A stretch of DNA of 64,000 nucleotides from Clostridiales bacterium. GTDB taxonomy: Bacteria; Bacillota; Clostridia; Lachnospirales; Lachnospiraceae. The stretch is taken from the NCBI GenBank assembly GCA_018372435.1, contig JAHAJA010000004.1, positions 198,496-262,495 of the forward strand, in the 5' to 3' direction. Of the stretch, positions 26,583 to 35,285 are shown in pieces (the stretch's first letter is position 1; every line of letters starts with the position of its first letter). Made by a program: the position numbers and the translations under genes. A model generated the notes under the pieces. It was not told the DNA's origin. It saw only the letters and a program-made list of their open reading frames with translations, and did not search any database.

Positions 26583-26676
26583 GTAAGAAAAGAATGGATA
26601 ACCAACTATATAGGGTGTACAGGTAACAGCGTTGTTGATTAGGATAGGTACATAGAAAGGAAGAGAGGGTGTTAGA

Positions 26677-27999
26677 ATGAGCAAATATACAAAACATGAT
26701 ATTATTGAATTAGTGGAAGAAGAAGATGTAGAGTTTATACGTCTCCAATTTACAGACATCTATGGAACGTTAAAGAACATGGCGGTTACCACTAGCCAGT
26801 TAGAGAAGGTCTTAAACAATCAATGTAAGTTTGATGGAGCTGCAATCGAAGGATTTACAAGCAATGATAAATCAGATTTGTATCTTCATCCAGTACTTGA
26901 TACATTCGAGATTTTCCCTTGGAGACCACAACAAGGTAAAGTAGCTAGATTCTTATGCGATGTATATCATAAAGATGGCACTCCGTTTGAGGGAGATAGC
27001 CGTTATATTCTTAAAGAAACAATTAACCAGGCGGCAGAGATGGGGTATTCCTTTGAGATTGGTTCAGAATGTGAATTTTATCTATTCCAAGCAGACGATA
27101 ACGGAATTCCGTCAACACAGACTGAAGAAAAAGGTGGTTTTTTCGATATTGGACCAATTGATTTAGGTGAGAATGTACGTAGAGAGATTGTTTTAACCTT
27201 AGAAGATATGGGATTTGAGGTAGAAGCCTCGTATCATGAAGCTGGTGCATCACAACACCAAATCGATTTTCAATATGATGAGGCTCTTAATGCCGCAGAT
27301 AATATCATGACATTTCGTATGGTTGTAAGAATTATTGCCAAACGTCATGGTTTACATGCCACGTTTATGCCAAAACCAGTGAATGGTTCAATGGGTTCCG
27401 GGATGAATATCTTATTATCAATTTTAAAGGATGGTAAGAATATATTTAGCAATGCGGAAGATAATAAAAAATTATGTGAGGAGGCAAAATGGTTTATTGC
27501 AGGTGTATTAAAGCACAATGCCGCAATTACAGCAATTGCAAATCCAATCATTAATTCTTACAAACGTTTGGTACCAAGCTACAATGTGCCTGCTTATAAC
27601 GGTTGGTCTGTTCATAATAGAAATGCAAGCATACGTGTGCCGAATGATATCGATGCCGATAGTAAGATTGAGCTTCGTTCGCCGGACTCGTCAGCAAATC
27701 CATATCTAACAATAGCACTTTATCTTGCTGCTGGATTAGAAGGTATCCGTAACCAAGAAGAGCTACCAGAAGCACTACCTAATGATACGATAAAACAAGA
27801 AGAGTATAACCATGAGATTAAGCGTCTTCCTAAGACCTTAATTGATAGTATTGAAGAATTAGAGAAGGATGAATTCATTAAGAGTGTATTAGGGAATCAG
27901 TTTGCTAAGAATTTCATTAGTGCTAAGAAGAAAGAATGGAGCGATTATTGTTCCCAAGTAACAGCATGGGAGGTAGAGCAGTATTTATACCGCTTCTAA
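26677..27999 (+). CDS. glnA: glutamine synthetase, type I-alpha
   Basis: Makes glutamine from glutamate, ammonia and ATP; 440 aa, the usual dodecameric GSI length. Metal and substrate motifs are visible: GSECEFYLF, EAGASQHQIDF, ATFMPKPVNGSMGSGMN, NRNASIRVP and KIELRSPDSSANPYL. The C-terminal adenylylation tyrosine loop of GSI-beta enzymes is absent, as in Gram-positive GSI-alpha. The ATG has GAGAGGG upstream. The leader holds a promoter and a conditional terminator. An ANTAR regulator gene follows after 65 nt, indicating RNA-level nitrogen control rather than GlnE adenylylation. Confidence 0.95.
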   Translation: MSKYTKHDIIELVEEEDVEFIRLQFTDIYGTLKNMAVTTSQLEKVLNNQCKFDGAAIEGFTSNDKSDLYLHPVLDTFEIFPWRPQQGKVARFLCDVYHKDGTPFEGDSRYILKETINQAAEMGYSFEIGSECEFYLFQADDNGIPSTQTEEKGGFFDIGPIDLGENVRREIVLTLEDMGFEVEASYHEAGASQHQIDFQYDEALNAADNIMTFRMVVRIIAKRHGLHATFMPKPVNGSMGSGMNILLSILKDGKNIFSNAEDNKKLCEEAKWFIAGVLKHNAAITAIANPIINSYKRLVPSYNVPAYNGWSVHNRNASIRVPNDIDADSKIELRSPDSSANPYLTIALYLAAGLEGIRNQEELPEALPNDTIKQEEYNHEIKRLPKTLIDSIEELEKDEFIKSVLGNQFAKNFISAKKKEWSDYCSQVTAWEVEQYLYRF

Positions 28000-28004
28000 T
28001 CATG

Positions 28005-28039
28005 CAACCGGGTTCTATAGTGGCTATATATACCGGTTG
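28005..28039 (+). other. intercistronic hairpin between glnA and ANTAR gene
   Basis: CAACCGG (28005-28011) pairs with CCGGTTG (28033-28039), and inside it TATAG pairs with CTATA. No T-tract follows, so it may stabilise the glnA message or set the ratio of the two products. Confidence 0.5.
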
Positions 28040-28064
28040 TATAGGGTGGAGGTGAGACAAACAG

Positions 28065-28607
28065 ATGCTTAATATAATAATTGCATTTCCTAAAATAGAT
28101 GATGCGAAGGTAATAAAGAATGTTTTAGTACGTAATGGATATGAGGTAGACGCAACATGTACAACAGGCGCACAAGTAATCGCAACCGCCAACAATTTAG
28201 ACGGCGGTATTGTGATTAGTGCGTATCGCTTTACAGATATGTTTTATAGCGATTTACATAATTATCTGCCTAAAGGTTTTGAGATGTTATTAGTTGCTTC
28301 CCCTACTAAGTTTGAAGATTGCATCAATAATGATATTGTTTGTCTTGGAAAACCGATTAAGACACAGGATTTGTTAAATACCCTTGAGATGATGACGTAT
28401 AATTATACGAGACGAAGAAGAAAACTAAGAGAGAAACCGAAGCAAAGGACAGAAGAAGAAAAGGAAGTTATTGTGAAAGCAAAACGTATACTCATGGATA
28501 GAAATAATATGACTGAGGAAGAAGCACATCGGTATATACAAAAGACGAGTATGGACAGTGGAACCAATATAGTAGAAACAGCACAGATGATTCTGTGTTT
28601 GATGTAA
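28065..28607 (+). CDS. ANTAR-domain antiterminator, NitR-type
   Basis: RNA-binding regulator of 180 aa. The C-terminal ANTAR domain (about 125-180) has the expected three-helix pattern, including EEEKEVIVKAKRILMDRNNMTEEEAHRYIQ split by small residues. The N-terminal 115 residues resemble a response-regulator receiver. However, the phosphoacceptor Asp is not seen (the strand reads GGIVISAYRF) and the first acidic pair is missing, while the lysine of LGKPIK remains. It probably binds a ligand or a partner protein instead of being phosphorylated. Located 65 nt after glnA, like the clostridial glnA-linked NitR regulators described in the literature. The likely target is the glnA leader. Confidence 0.85.
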   Translation: MLNIIIAFPKIDDAKVIKNVLVRNGYEVDATCTTGAQVIATANNLDGGIVISAYRFTDMFYSDLHNYLPKGFEMLLVASPTKFEDCINNDIVCLGKPIKTQDLLNTLEMMTYNYTRRRRKLREKPKQRTEEEKEVIVKAKRILMDRNNMTEEEAHRYIQKTSMDSGTNIVETAQMILCLM

Positions 28608-28676
28608 CTATGAATATAGCAATTACCTACACTAATGACGCTTTCATGTGCGAAGTTTGAGTAAAGAATTTAATAG

Positions 28677-28730
28677 AACTCTAGGTATAAATAGTAGCTT
28701 ATAAAAGCAATATTTATACCTAGAGTTTTC
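28677..28730 (+). terminator. terminator after ANTAR gene
   Basis: A perfect 17-bp stem (28677-28693 with 28711-28727) has a 17-nt loop and ends in TTTTC. It closes the glnA-ANTAR unit. Confidence 0.8.
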
Positions 28731-28749
28731 TTATGGTAAATTAGAATTA

Positions 28750-28778
28750 TTGCCATAAATAAAGTTAAATGGTAGAAT
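28750..28778 (+). promoter_or_regulatory. promoter of chemoreceptor gene
   Basis: TTGCCA (28750-28755), 17 bp, TAGAAT (28773-28778); about 79 bp before the ATG. Confidence 0.6.
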
Positions 28779-28856
28779 TAAATGGTAAGTATTAATACTA
28801 TACAACATTAAAAATGTAATTTTATCACTACATAATGATAAAGAGGAGGAAGTATA

Positions 28857-30641
28857 ATGAAAAATTTAAAGGTGAGAACAAAAGTTGTCATGCTGGCAGT
28901 TGGATTAATCTGTATAGCAATTTTTATGTGTATGTTATCAATAACGAAACTGACAGATGAGATGAATCAATCTCTTGATACTCTGGAAGCTACATTGAAT
29001 GCAGACTATGATACGAATATTAAGGAACAGGTTGATACGACCATTAAGATGATTGAGTCAATCTATCAGAAATCACAACAAGGTGTCTATTCCTTAGAAG
29101 AATCAAAGCAGTTAGCAGCAGAAATTGTACGAAGTCTACGTTATGGTGAAAGCGGTTATTTTTGGGTTGATACATATGAAGGGGATAATGTGGTATTGCT
29201 TGGTAGTGAAACAGAGGGAACAAATCGCCTAGACACTGTTGATGTGAATGGGTTTAGAATGGTTGAGAATATTATTAATGTTGGAAAACAACCAGATGGT
29301 GGATTTACGGAATATTGGTTTCCTAAAGAAGGTGAAACAGAGGCCTCTCCAAAACGTTCTTATAGTAAAGCATTCGAACCATATCAATGGGTAGTAGGAA
29401 CTGGAAATTATACAGATTACATAGATCATGAAATTGAATCATTACGAGCAGAAAAAGTAGCAGAAGTTAATAAGGTTATTATGGAGATGGCAATAATACT
29501 AATTGTTGTTTTATGTATTAGTATGTTCATTACGGGCTTATTCTCAAGACAATTAGGATCTGCATTCAATAGTATCTGTAGTTACTTACGACAAGTAGCT
29601 AGTGGTGATTTTACTGCTAAACTACCGAAGAATATTGCAAATCGTAAGGATGATTTTGGAACTCTAATTACGGAACTGGAGAATATGAAGTCTTCCGTAA
29701 GCGGTTTGATTAAACAGACCAATATAGAAGCGGATAAGATTCTTGATGTGGTAAATCAAGTAACTCTTGGGGTGAATGAGCTGAATAGTAATTTAGAAGA
29801 TGTATCCGCAACGACGGAAGAACTAGCAGCTGGTATGGAGGAGACCTCCGCGGCATCACAAGAGATGTTGACGGCATCTCAAGAAATTGATATGGCTACT
29901 AAAGTAATTGCAGAGAAATCTTCTCAAGGAGCTGAATTAGCAAGCGAGATTTATAAGAGAGCTGATGTTACGAAATCCGAGGTGGACATGGCACAGCAAG
30001 TAGCTGGAGCAATGAGACAAGAGATAGAAGGAAAATTACAAGAAGCATTAGAGAATGTTAAAATAGTTGAACAGATTCACGTTTTATCGGAATCCATTAT
30101 GAGTATAACAGGGCAGACGAATCTGCTAGCTTTGAATGCGGCTATTGAAGCGGCAAGAGCTGGAGAAGCTGGAAGAGGATTCTCTGTTGTAGCAGATGAG
30201 ATTCGAGATTTGGCAGAACAATCAAAGAATACAGTTGTGAAGATTCAAGAAGTAACAGAACAAGTAACAGAATCGGTTATCAATCTATCAGATAGTGCAA
30301 CTAAGTTATTAGATTTTGTTTCAACTAAGGTAAATCAAGACTATGATCGATTCGGTGACGTAGCAGAAGAATATCATAAAGATGCAAATTACATTAATGA
30401 TTTAATACAAGATTTCAGTGAGACAGCAGAAGGATTAAAGAAGTCGATAGGTAGTGTTATGACGGCCATTAATGAAGTGTCTCAGGCTTCCGAACAAGGA
30501 GCAATTGGAACAAGTGATATAGCGGAAAAGGTTATGGAAGTTACGAATAAATCCATGTATGTAGCGAATCAAGTAAGTGTATCAAAAGAAAGTAGTATAC
30601 ATTTGCATGAGGAGATTGGTAAATTCCGATTAGAGGATTAA
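28857..30641 (+). CDS. methyl-accepting chemotaxis protein with Cache sensor
   Basis: Transmembrane chemoreceptor of 594 aa. TM1 about 9-28, extracellular single-Cache-like sensor (about 35-200; YGESGYFWVDTYEGDNVVL and YQWVVGTGNYTDYID), TM2 about 203-224, HAMP (about 225-280), then the cytoplasmic signalling coiled coil with hairpin tip AIEAARAGEAGRGFSVVADE. Cache domains of this kind commonly bind small organic acids or amines; ligand unknown. AGAGGAGGAAG precedes the ATG. It ends in RLED without a CheR-binding pentapeptide. Monocistronic, with its own promoter. Confidence 0.93.
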   Translation: MKNLKVRTKVVMLAVGLICIAIFMCMLSITKLTDEMNQSLDTLEATLNADYDTNIKEQVDTTIKMIESIYQKSQQGVYSLEESKQLAAEIVRSLRYGESGYFWVDTYEGDNVVLLGSETEGTNRLDTVDVNGFRMVENIINVGKQPDGGFTEYWFPKEGETEASPKRSYSKAFEPYQWVVGTGNYTDYIDHEIESLRAEKVAEVNKVIMEMAIILIVVLCISMFITGLFSRQLGSAFNSICSYLRQVASGDFTAKLPKNIANRKDDFGTLITELENMKSSVSGLIKQTNIEADKILDVVNQVTLGVNELNSNLEDVSATTEELAAGMEETSAASQEMLTASQEIDMATKVIAEKSSQGAELASEIYKRADVTKSEVDMAQQVAGAMRQEIEGKLQEALENVKIVEQIHVLSESIMSITGQTNLLALNAAIEAARAGEAGRGFSVVADEIRDLAEQSKNTVVKIQEVTEQVTESVINLSDSATKLLDFVSTKVNQDYDRFGDVAEEYHKDANYINDLIQDFSETAEGLKKSIGSVMTAINEVSQASEQGAIGTSDIAEKVMEVTNKSMYVANQVSVSKESSIHLHEEIGKFRLED

Positions 30642-30657
30642 GAACAATGCGATTTGC

Positions 30658-30717
30658 GAATAGTAACTATTCAATTTCATAAATAATGTTGCGTAAAAGT
30701 ACGTTATGGGGTAAAAT
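30658..30717 (+). promoter_or_regulatory. dapL promoter and upstream palindrome
   Basis: TTGCGT (30689-30694), 17 bp, TAAAAT (30712-30717). A 15-bp palindrome, GAATAGTAACTATTC (30658-30672), lies just upstream and could be an operator or a weak end-of-gene hairpin for the chemoreceptor. Confidence 0.55.
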
Positions 30718-30764
30718 AACACAAAGTTTAAAATATGAATCGATAAAAATAAGGAGGCTTCATA

Positions 30765-31979
30765 ATGTACAAGATTAACGAGAATTATCTAAAATTACCT
30801 GGTAGTTATTTGTTTTCAACAATTGGTAAAAAAGTAAATGAATTCACAGCTGCAAATCCAGAGAAGAAGATTATTCGTCTTGGTATTGGTGATGTTACAT
30901 TACCTTTAGCACCAGCTGTTATTGATAGAATGCATAAAGCAGTTGACGAGATGTCAAGTCCAGAAACTTTCAAAGGTTATGCACCTGACCTTGGTTATGA
31001 ATTCTTAAGAGAAGCTATTGCAGTCAATGATTTTAAAACTCGTGGAGTTGATATCGCATTAGATGAAATCTTTATTAGTGACGGAGCGAAGAGTGACTCT
31101 GGTAATATCGGTGATATCTTCGATATTGATAACAAGATTGCAGTTTGTGATCCTGTATACCCAGTATATGTAGATACGAATGCAATGTCAGGAAGAACTG
31201 GTGAGTACTTACCTGAACTTGGTAAATGGAGTAATGTTATCTACATGCCTTGTACAGCAGAGACGAATTTTGCCCCAGAATTACCAAAAGAAAGACCGGA
31301 CATTATCTATCTTTGTTTTCCAAACAATCCTACTGGTTCTACAATTAACAAAGATGAATTACAAAAATGGGTTGATTACGCGCTCAAAGTTGGAGCAGTA
31401 ATAATCTATGATGCCGCTTATGAAGCGTACATCTCTGAAGATGATGTTCCTCATACAATCTATGAATGTGAAGGCGCAAAAGCTTGTGCGATCGAACTTA
31501 GAAGTTTCTCTAAGAACGCTGGTTTTACAGGTACAAGACTTGGTTTCACTGTTATTCCAAAAGAATTAAAATGTGGTGATGTAACACTTAACAGCTTATG
31601 GGCAAGACGCCATGGTACCAAATTCAATGGTGCTCCTTATATCATCCAAGCTGCAGGTGCTGCGGTATATACAGAAGAAGGAAAGAAGCAAACACAGGAA
31701 CAAATTGCTTATTACATGAATAATGCAAAAGTAATCCGCGATGGTCTTGCAAGTGCTGGATACACGGTATCTGGTGGAGTGAATGCACCTTACATCTGGT
31801 TAAAGACTCCAGAGAAGATGACTTCATGGGATTTCTTCGATTATTTATTACAAGATGCAAACGTTGTTGGTACTCCAGGTTCAGGATTTGGGCCAAGTGG
31901 AGAAGGATACTTCAGACTTACTGCATTCGGTTCTTATGAGAACACAGTGGAAGCAATCGAAAGAATTAAGAGATTATAA
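30765..31979 (+). CDS. dapL: LL-diaminopimelate aminotransferase
   Basis: PLP enzyme of 404 aa converting tetrahydrodipicolinate directly to LL-diaminopimelate for lysine and cell-wall synthesis, bypassing the acyl pathways. The PLP lysine is Lys250 in SFSKNAGFTGTRLG. The N-terminus MYKINENYLKLPGSYLFSTI and YAPDLGYEFLREAIA are typical of DapL. AAGGAGG precedes the ATG. It has its own promoter and a strong terminator, so it is a single-gene unit. Confidence 0.95.
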   Translation: MYKINENYLKLPGSYLFSTIGKKVNEFTAANPEKKIIRLGIGDVTLPLAPAVIDRMHKAVDEMSSPETFKGYAPDLGYEFLREAIAVNDFKTRGVDIALDEIFISDGAKSDSGNIGDIFDIDNKIAVCDPVYPVYVDTNAMSGRTGEYLPELGKWSNVIYMPCTAETNFAPELPKERPDIIYLCFPNNPTGSTINKDELQKWVDYALKVGAVIIYDAAYEAYISEDDVPHTIYECEGAKACAIELRSFSKNAGFTGTRLGFTVIPKELKCGDVTLNSLWARRHGTKFNGAPYIIQAAGAAVYTEEGKKQTQEQIAYYMNNAKVIRDGLASAGYTVSGGVNAPYIWLKTPEKMTSWDFFDYLLQDANVVGTPGSGFGPSGEGYFRLTAFGSYENTVEAIERIKRL

Positions 31980-31990
31980 GATAACGATAG

Positions 31991-32027
31991 AACAGATACG
32001 AATGTACTACAATTCGTATCTGTTTTT
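31991..32027 (+). terminator. terminator after dapL
   Basis: A perfect 13-bp stem (AACAGATACGAAT, 31991-32003; inverse at 32012-32024), 8-nt loop, five Ts. Confidence 0.9.
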
Positions 32028-32055
32028 GAGTTAATCGTAAAACGTGTGATATAAT
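32026..32055 (+). promoter_or_regulatory. promoter of acetyltransferase gene
   Basis: TTGAGT (32026-32031), 18 bp, TATAAT (32050-32055). The -35 overlaps the T-tract of the dapL terminator. Confidence 0.55.
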
Positions 32056-32114
32056 GTTAGTAAGGTACTGGTAGTGAATAATTAAGTAAATACAAGACTA
32101 AGAAGGGTGAGACC

Positions 32115-32717
32115 ATGAGTAATAGAATAAGTGATAAAAACAGTGATATAATAAGTAATAAAATTGCGTTGAGAGCTGCTACTACCAAAGATGCTGAAGG
32201 GATACTAGCCGTATACATTCCTTATATTCTTAACACAACAATAACCTATGAATATGAGATACCTACTGTTGAAGATTTCCGAGAGAGGATTCGTAAGGTA
32301 ACCAAATTCTATCCTTATCTTGTATGTGAAGATGAAGGGGAAATCGTTGGGTATGCATATGCGTCACAGCATTTGGAACGTGCTGCTTTTCAGTGGGGGG
32401 CAGAGATTTCAATCTATATCAAAGAAAGTTATCATGGAAACGGTATCGCAGCTAGATTATATGATCAAATTATTGATATTCTATATAAACAAGGTGTTTA
32501 TAAGGTCTATGCATTAATTGATTCTCCCAATGAAAAGAGCGAGAATTTTCATATAAAACGCGGCTTTAAGGAGATCGGCTGTCTACCAAATACGGCATAC
32601 AAATTAAGCAAGTGGTGTAATCTGAAATACTACGAGAAAGAATTACGTGAATGTGAGGGAACACCAGTGGAGTTGATAGCTGCCAAGTTGACTGAAGAGG
32701 TTAAAAAGGACGCGTGA
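32115..32717 (+). CDS. GNAT N-acetyltransferase, phosphinothricin-acetyltransferase-like
   Basis: Cytoplasmic acetyl-CoA-dependent acetyltransferase of 200 aa. The core (about 18-165) begins ALRAATTKDAEGI, has the acetyl-CoA loop in ESYHGNGIAARLYD and ends HIKRGFKEIGCLPNTAYK. The pattern matches the PAT/YwnH subgroup, which acetylates phosphinothricin, methionine derivatives or other amino compounds; the physiological substrate cannot be told. AGAAGGGTGAG precedes the ATG. A C-terminal Glu/Lys-rich tail of about 30 residues extends beyond the domain. Confidence 0.85.
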   Translation: MSNRISDKNSDIISNKIALRAATTKDAEGILAVYIPYILNTTITYEYEIPTVEDFRERIRKVTKFYPYLVCEDEGEIVGYAYASQHLERAAFQWGAEISIYIKESYHGNGIAARLYDQIIDILYKQGVYKVYALIDSPNEKSENFHIKRGFKEIGCLPNTAYKLSKWCNLKYYEKELRECEGTPVELIAAKLTEEVKKDA

Positions 32718-32780
32718 TCCAGAGGTTTATAGATGTAACACACTGTAATTATGAAGAGAATTATTTTGTTCAATGCGAAT

Positions 32781-32804
32781 GGTGGAGCCCTTTCCACCGT
32801 TTTT
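32781..32804 (+). terminator. terminator after acetyltransferase gene
   Basis: GGTGGA (32781-32786) pairs with TCCACC (32793-32798), followed by GTTTTT. Confidence 0.75.
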
Positions 32805-32980
32805 ATAATATTAGGTTTATGAATTAATCTTTGTCAAATTGAACATAATATCAAGATACTTTTGTATGTAAGACAATGTATGAATATGCACAGGTTGTGT
32901 TTATATATGTAAGAGAAACATTAGATTACTATCTGAAATATACCAATAAACTTTATAATTTAAAGATTTTTAAATTTTGC

Positions 32981-33009
32981 TTGCGTTTATAAAAACACTG
33001 TGCTAAGAT
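32981..33009 (+). promoter_or_regulatory. promoter of the aspS T-box leader
   Basis: TTGCGT (32981-32986), 17 bp, TAAGAT (33004-33009), with TGC just before the -10 (extended -10). Start near 33016. The stretch 32805-32980 before it shows no feature. Confidence 0.6.
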
Positions 33010-33015
33010 GAAACA

Positions 33016-33416
33016 CAACAAAAGTAACGATATAAAAGTTTGCTAACAATATAGTTACTTTTAGAAATTGTAAAAGCGTTGAAAGAGACTTTGACTTACC
33101 GAGAGCATCTATAGACAGGAATATAGTGTCACCGACTGAGAGCACTATTTTGATGATAAGTAAGCCATGGAACACTCTGGAGCTGGTGGATTGAACAAGT
33201 ATGTGCCATAGATTTCAAAAAGCATTCATGTAGGACTTTCGTACATTTTAGTACGTATGGTTAGCTTAGAGAAATCCCAGACATAGAAAAGTAGGTTCAC
33301 ACGTTGCACGCGTTAAGTGTTTAAGCGGAGAAATTACACATTTCTCAATGCGGGTGGTACCGCGGGAAAATAGCTTATCCCGTCCCGGAATATATTCGAT
33401 TCCAGGGGCTTTTTTT
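33016..33416 (+). promoter_or_regulatory. T-box riboswitch upstream of aspS
   Basis: The invariant T-box GGTGGTACCGCG is at 33353-33364 and is followed by an intrinsic terminator: GTCCCGGAAT (33382-33391) with ATTCCaGGGGC (33399-33409) and seven Ts. Uncharged tRNA pairs with the T-box bulge and prevents termination. In the 3' side of stem I, AAC at 33171-33173 (within GGAACACTCTGG) is the best specifier candidate, i.e. asparagine. This would suit a non-discriminating AspRS plus GatCAB pathway that makes Asn-tRNA. The stem I fold was not fully resolved, so the specifier is tentative. Confidence 0.93.
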
Positions 33417-33529
33417 ATACCCATTTTTAGGGCTGCTTTATAACTTAAGCATGCCTATACAATCCATAACCTTTTTTATTGGTAGGAGATAATAGATGTG
33501 GTAAAAGTCCAAAGTTGAATCGAATATGC

Positions 33530-33574
33530 TGGAGTCGCTCTAATGCAGATATTCATGTTATACATTAGATTCCA
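33530..33574 (+). other. second hairpin in the aspS leader
   Basis: TGGA/TCCA and TCTAATG/CATTAGA arms (33530-33545 with 33563-33574) form an extended hairpin between the T-box terminator and the aspS start. Function unknown; there is no T-tract. Confidence 0.45.
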
Positions 33575-33626
33575 GTCAAAAAGCTTAGATATTACATCAA
33601 TATTTAATATTTAAGGAGGGATTTCA

Positions 33627-34997
33627 ATGGAATTTATTTCAGGAATCAAAGAAAAGGAAACAGTAAGCATTTATGACATCATCTTAGGTGGTGATGCAGT
33701 TGGTAACAGGGAAGCAGGTATTGCAATGGAAGGCGAAACGGTCCGTTTGAACGGAGCTGTTCATACCATTCGAGATATGAGTGAGTTTGCATTCATTGTC
33801 TTACGAAAGCAAGAAGGTGTAGTACAGTGTGTATTCACCGAAGAAGGCGTATCCTTTGACCTAAAATCTTTGAAAGAAGGTGCAACGGTTGAAGTTCAAG
33901 GTGTGGTAGCGAAAGAGGATAGAGCACCTAATGGATTCGAGATTCGCTTGACAGACATTAAAGTGTTGTCAATACCATCTTATGATACGATGTTACCAAT
34001 CCCAATTAGTAAATGGAAGTTAAAGACTTCGCTTGAAACCAAATTATCGCTGCGACCAATTTCTCTTCGTAACATTAGGGAAAGAGCAATCTTTAAGATA
34101 CAAGAAGGTATCGTTCGTGGTTTTCGTGATTTTATGTTTGAACAAAAGTTTACAGAAGTTCGTACACCAAAAATCGTTGCAGGTAATGCAGAAGGTGGTG
34201 CTAACGTATTCAAGCTAGAGTATTTCGGTAAGAAAGCATTCTTAGCACAAAGCCCACAGTTCTACAAACAAACAATGGTTGGTGTTTATGATAGAGTATT
34301 CGAAGTGGCTCCAGTATTTCGTGCGGAGAAGCACAATACTACAAGACATCTGAATGAATATACAAGTATGGATTTTGAAATGGGATATATCGATGGATTC
34401 GAAGATATCATGGAGATGGAACAATCTATGCTTGACCATACATTTAAGTTTCTTGAGAAGGAGTACGGCAAAGAGTTACAGATATTAGACGTTAAATTGC
34501 CAGATGTTTCAAAGATCCCAACAGTACGTTTTGATGAGGCAAAACAATTGGTATCAGAAAAATATGATCGTAAAATAAAAAATCCATATGATTTAGAGCC
34601 AGAAGAAGAAATCTTAATTGGTAAATACTTCAGTGAAGAATGTGGTAGTGATTTTGTTTTCGTTACACATTATCCATCGAAGAAGAGACCATTCTATGCA
34701 ATGGATGATCCTACGGATTCCAAATTCACTTTGAGCTTTGACTTGTTATTTAAAGGTATGGAAATTACCACAGGTGGTCAAAGAATTCATAACTATGATG
34801 AGCAAGTGGCGAAGATGGAAGAACGTGGTATGGACCCAGAAGATTTCACAGACTATCTAATGATTCACAAATATGGTATGCCACCTCACGGGGGACTTGG
34901 TATTGGTTTAGAGCGTTTGACGATGCGTCTTCTTGATGAGCAAAACGTAAGGGAGACTACATTATTCCCAAGAGATGTATCCCGTTTAGAGCCATAA
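33627..34997 (+). CDS. aspS: archaeal-type aspartyl-tRNA synthetase, probably non-discriminating
   Basis: Class II synthetase of 456 aa. It lacks the bacterial GAD insertion and is about 130 aa shorter than bacterial AspRS, so it is of the archaeal/AspRS2 type. An N-terminal OB-fold anticodon domain (about 25-120) is followed by motif 1 (VRTPKIV), motif 2 (FRAEKHNTTRHLNEYTSMDFEM split around the loop) and motif 3 (GLGIGLERLTMRLL). This type often charges both tRNA-Asp and tRNA-Asn; the adjacent gatCAB genes then amidate Asp-tRNA-Asn. AAGGAGGG precedes the ATG. Expression depends on the T-box leader. Confidence 0.92.
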   Translation: MEFISGIKEKETVSIYDIILGGDAVGNREAGIAMEGETVRLNGAVHTIRDMSEFAFIVLRKQEGVVQCVFTEEGVSFDLKSLKEGATVEVQGVVAKEDRAPNGFEIRLTDIKVLSIPSYDTMLPIPISKWKLKTSLETKLSLRPISLRNIRERAIFKIQEGIVRGFRDFMFEQKFTEVRTPKIVAGNAEGGANVFKLEYFGKKAFLAQSPQFYKQTMVGVYDRVFEVAPVFRAEKHNTTRHLNEYTSMDFEMGYIDGFEDIMEMEQSMLDHTFKFLEKEYGKELQILDVKLPDVSKIPTVRFDEAKQLVSEKYDRKIKNPYDLEPEEEILIGKYFSEECGSDFVFVTHYPSKKRPFYAMDDPTDSKFTLSFDLLFKGMEITTGGQRIHNYDEQVAKMEERGMDPEDFTDYLMIHKYGMPPHGGLGIGLERLTMRLLDEQNVRETTLFPRDVSRLEP

Positions 34998-35049
34998 GGG
35001 TTTCACTACTTCCGTTGTAAAAGGACGCAATACGCTCGAAGTTTATATA

Positions 35050-35285
35050 AAGCTTCTTAGTCACCGTACCATAACACGAAACACGCTTCACACCTTAGTA
35101 CTTCTACGGTGTGTACGGTGAGTTTCAGTAAAGGATACGGAAACGCCTTCGATTCGGCGTCCTGCCTTAGCTCAGGCTGACTCGGCTTCCTTGCCTCGCC
35201 TTCCTAGGTTGTTATGTACACACCAAGAAGTACTAGAGGTGTTACGCTATTGTTTCTTAGTTATGGTACGGTTGCTAAGAAGCTT
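35050..35285. repeat. palindromic intergenic element A
   Basis: A 236-bp element with 26-bp imperfect terminal inverted repeats, matching at 24 of 26 positions (35050-35075, starting AAGCTTCTTAG; 35260-35285). A second nested pair is AGTACTTCT/AGAAGTACT and GTGTGTAC/GTACACAC. Its GC-rich core (about 35140-35212) is unlike the AT-rich surroundings and recurs in opposite orientation in element B (37611-37917). There is no ORF of note. The flanks 34998-35049 and 35286-35745 hold no other recognisable feature. Confidence 0.8.

Noticed and set aside
26610..26650. A second ANTAR hexaloop (TAAC-[AGCGTT]-GTTG) in the glnA leader
   Set aside because: The stem is short, it lies after the terminator and is not followed by another terminator, so it does not fit the known paired-loop arrangement.
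32718..33626. A small gene in the 900-bp region before aspS
   Set aside because: The region is explained by a terminator, promoter, T-box leader and hairpin; short frames there have no ribosome-binding site or family features.
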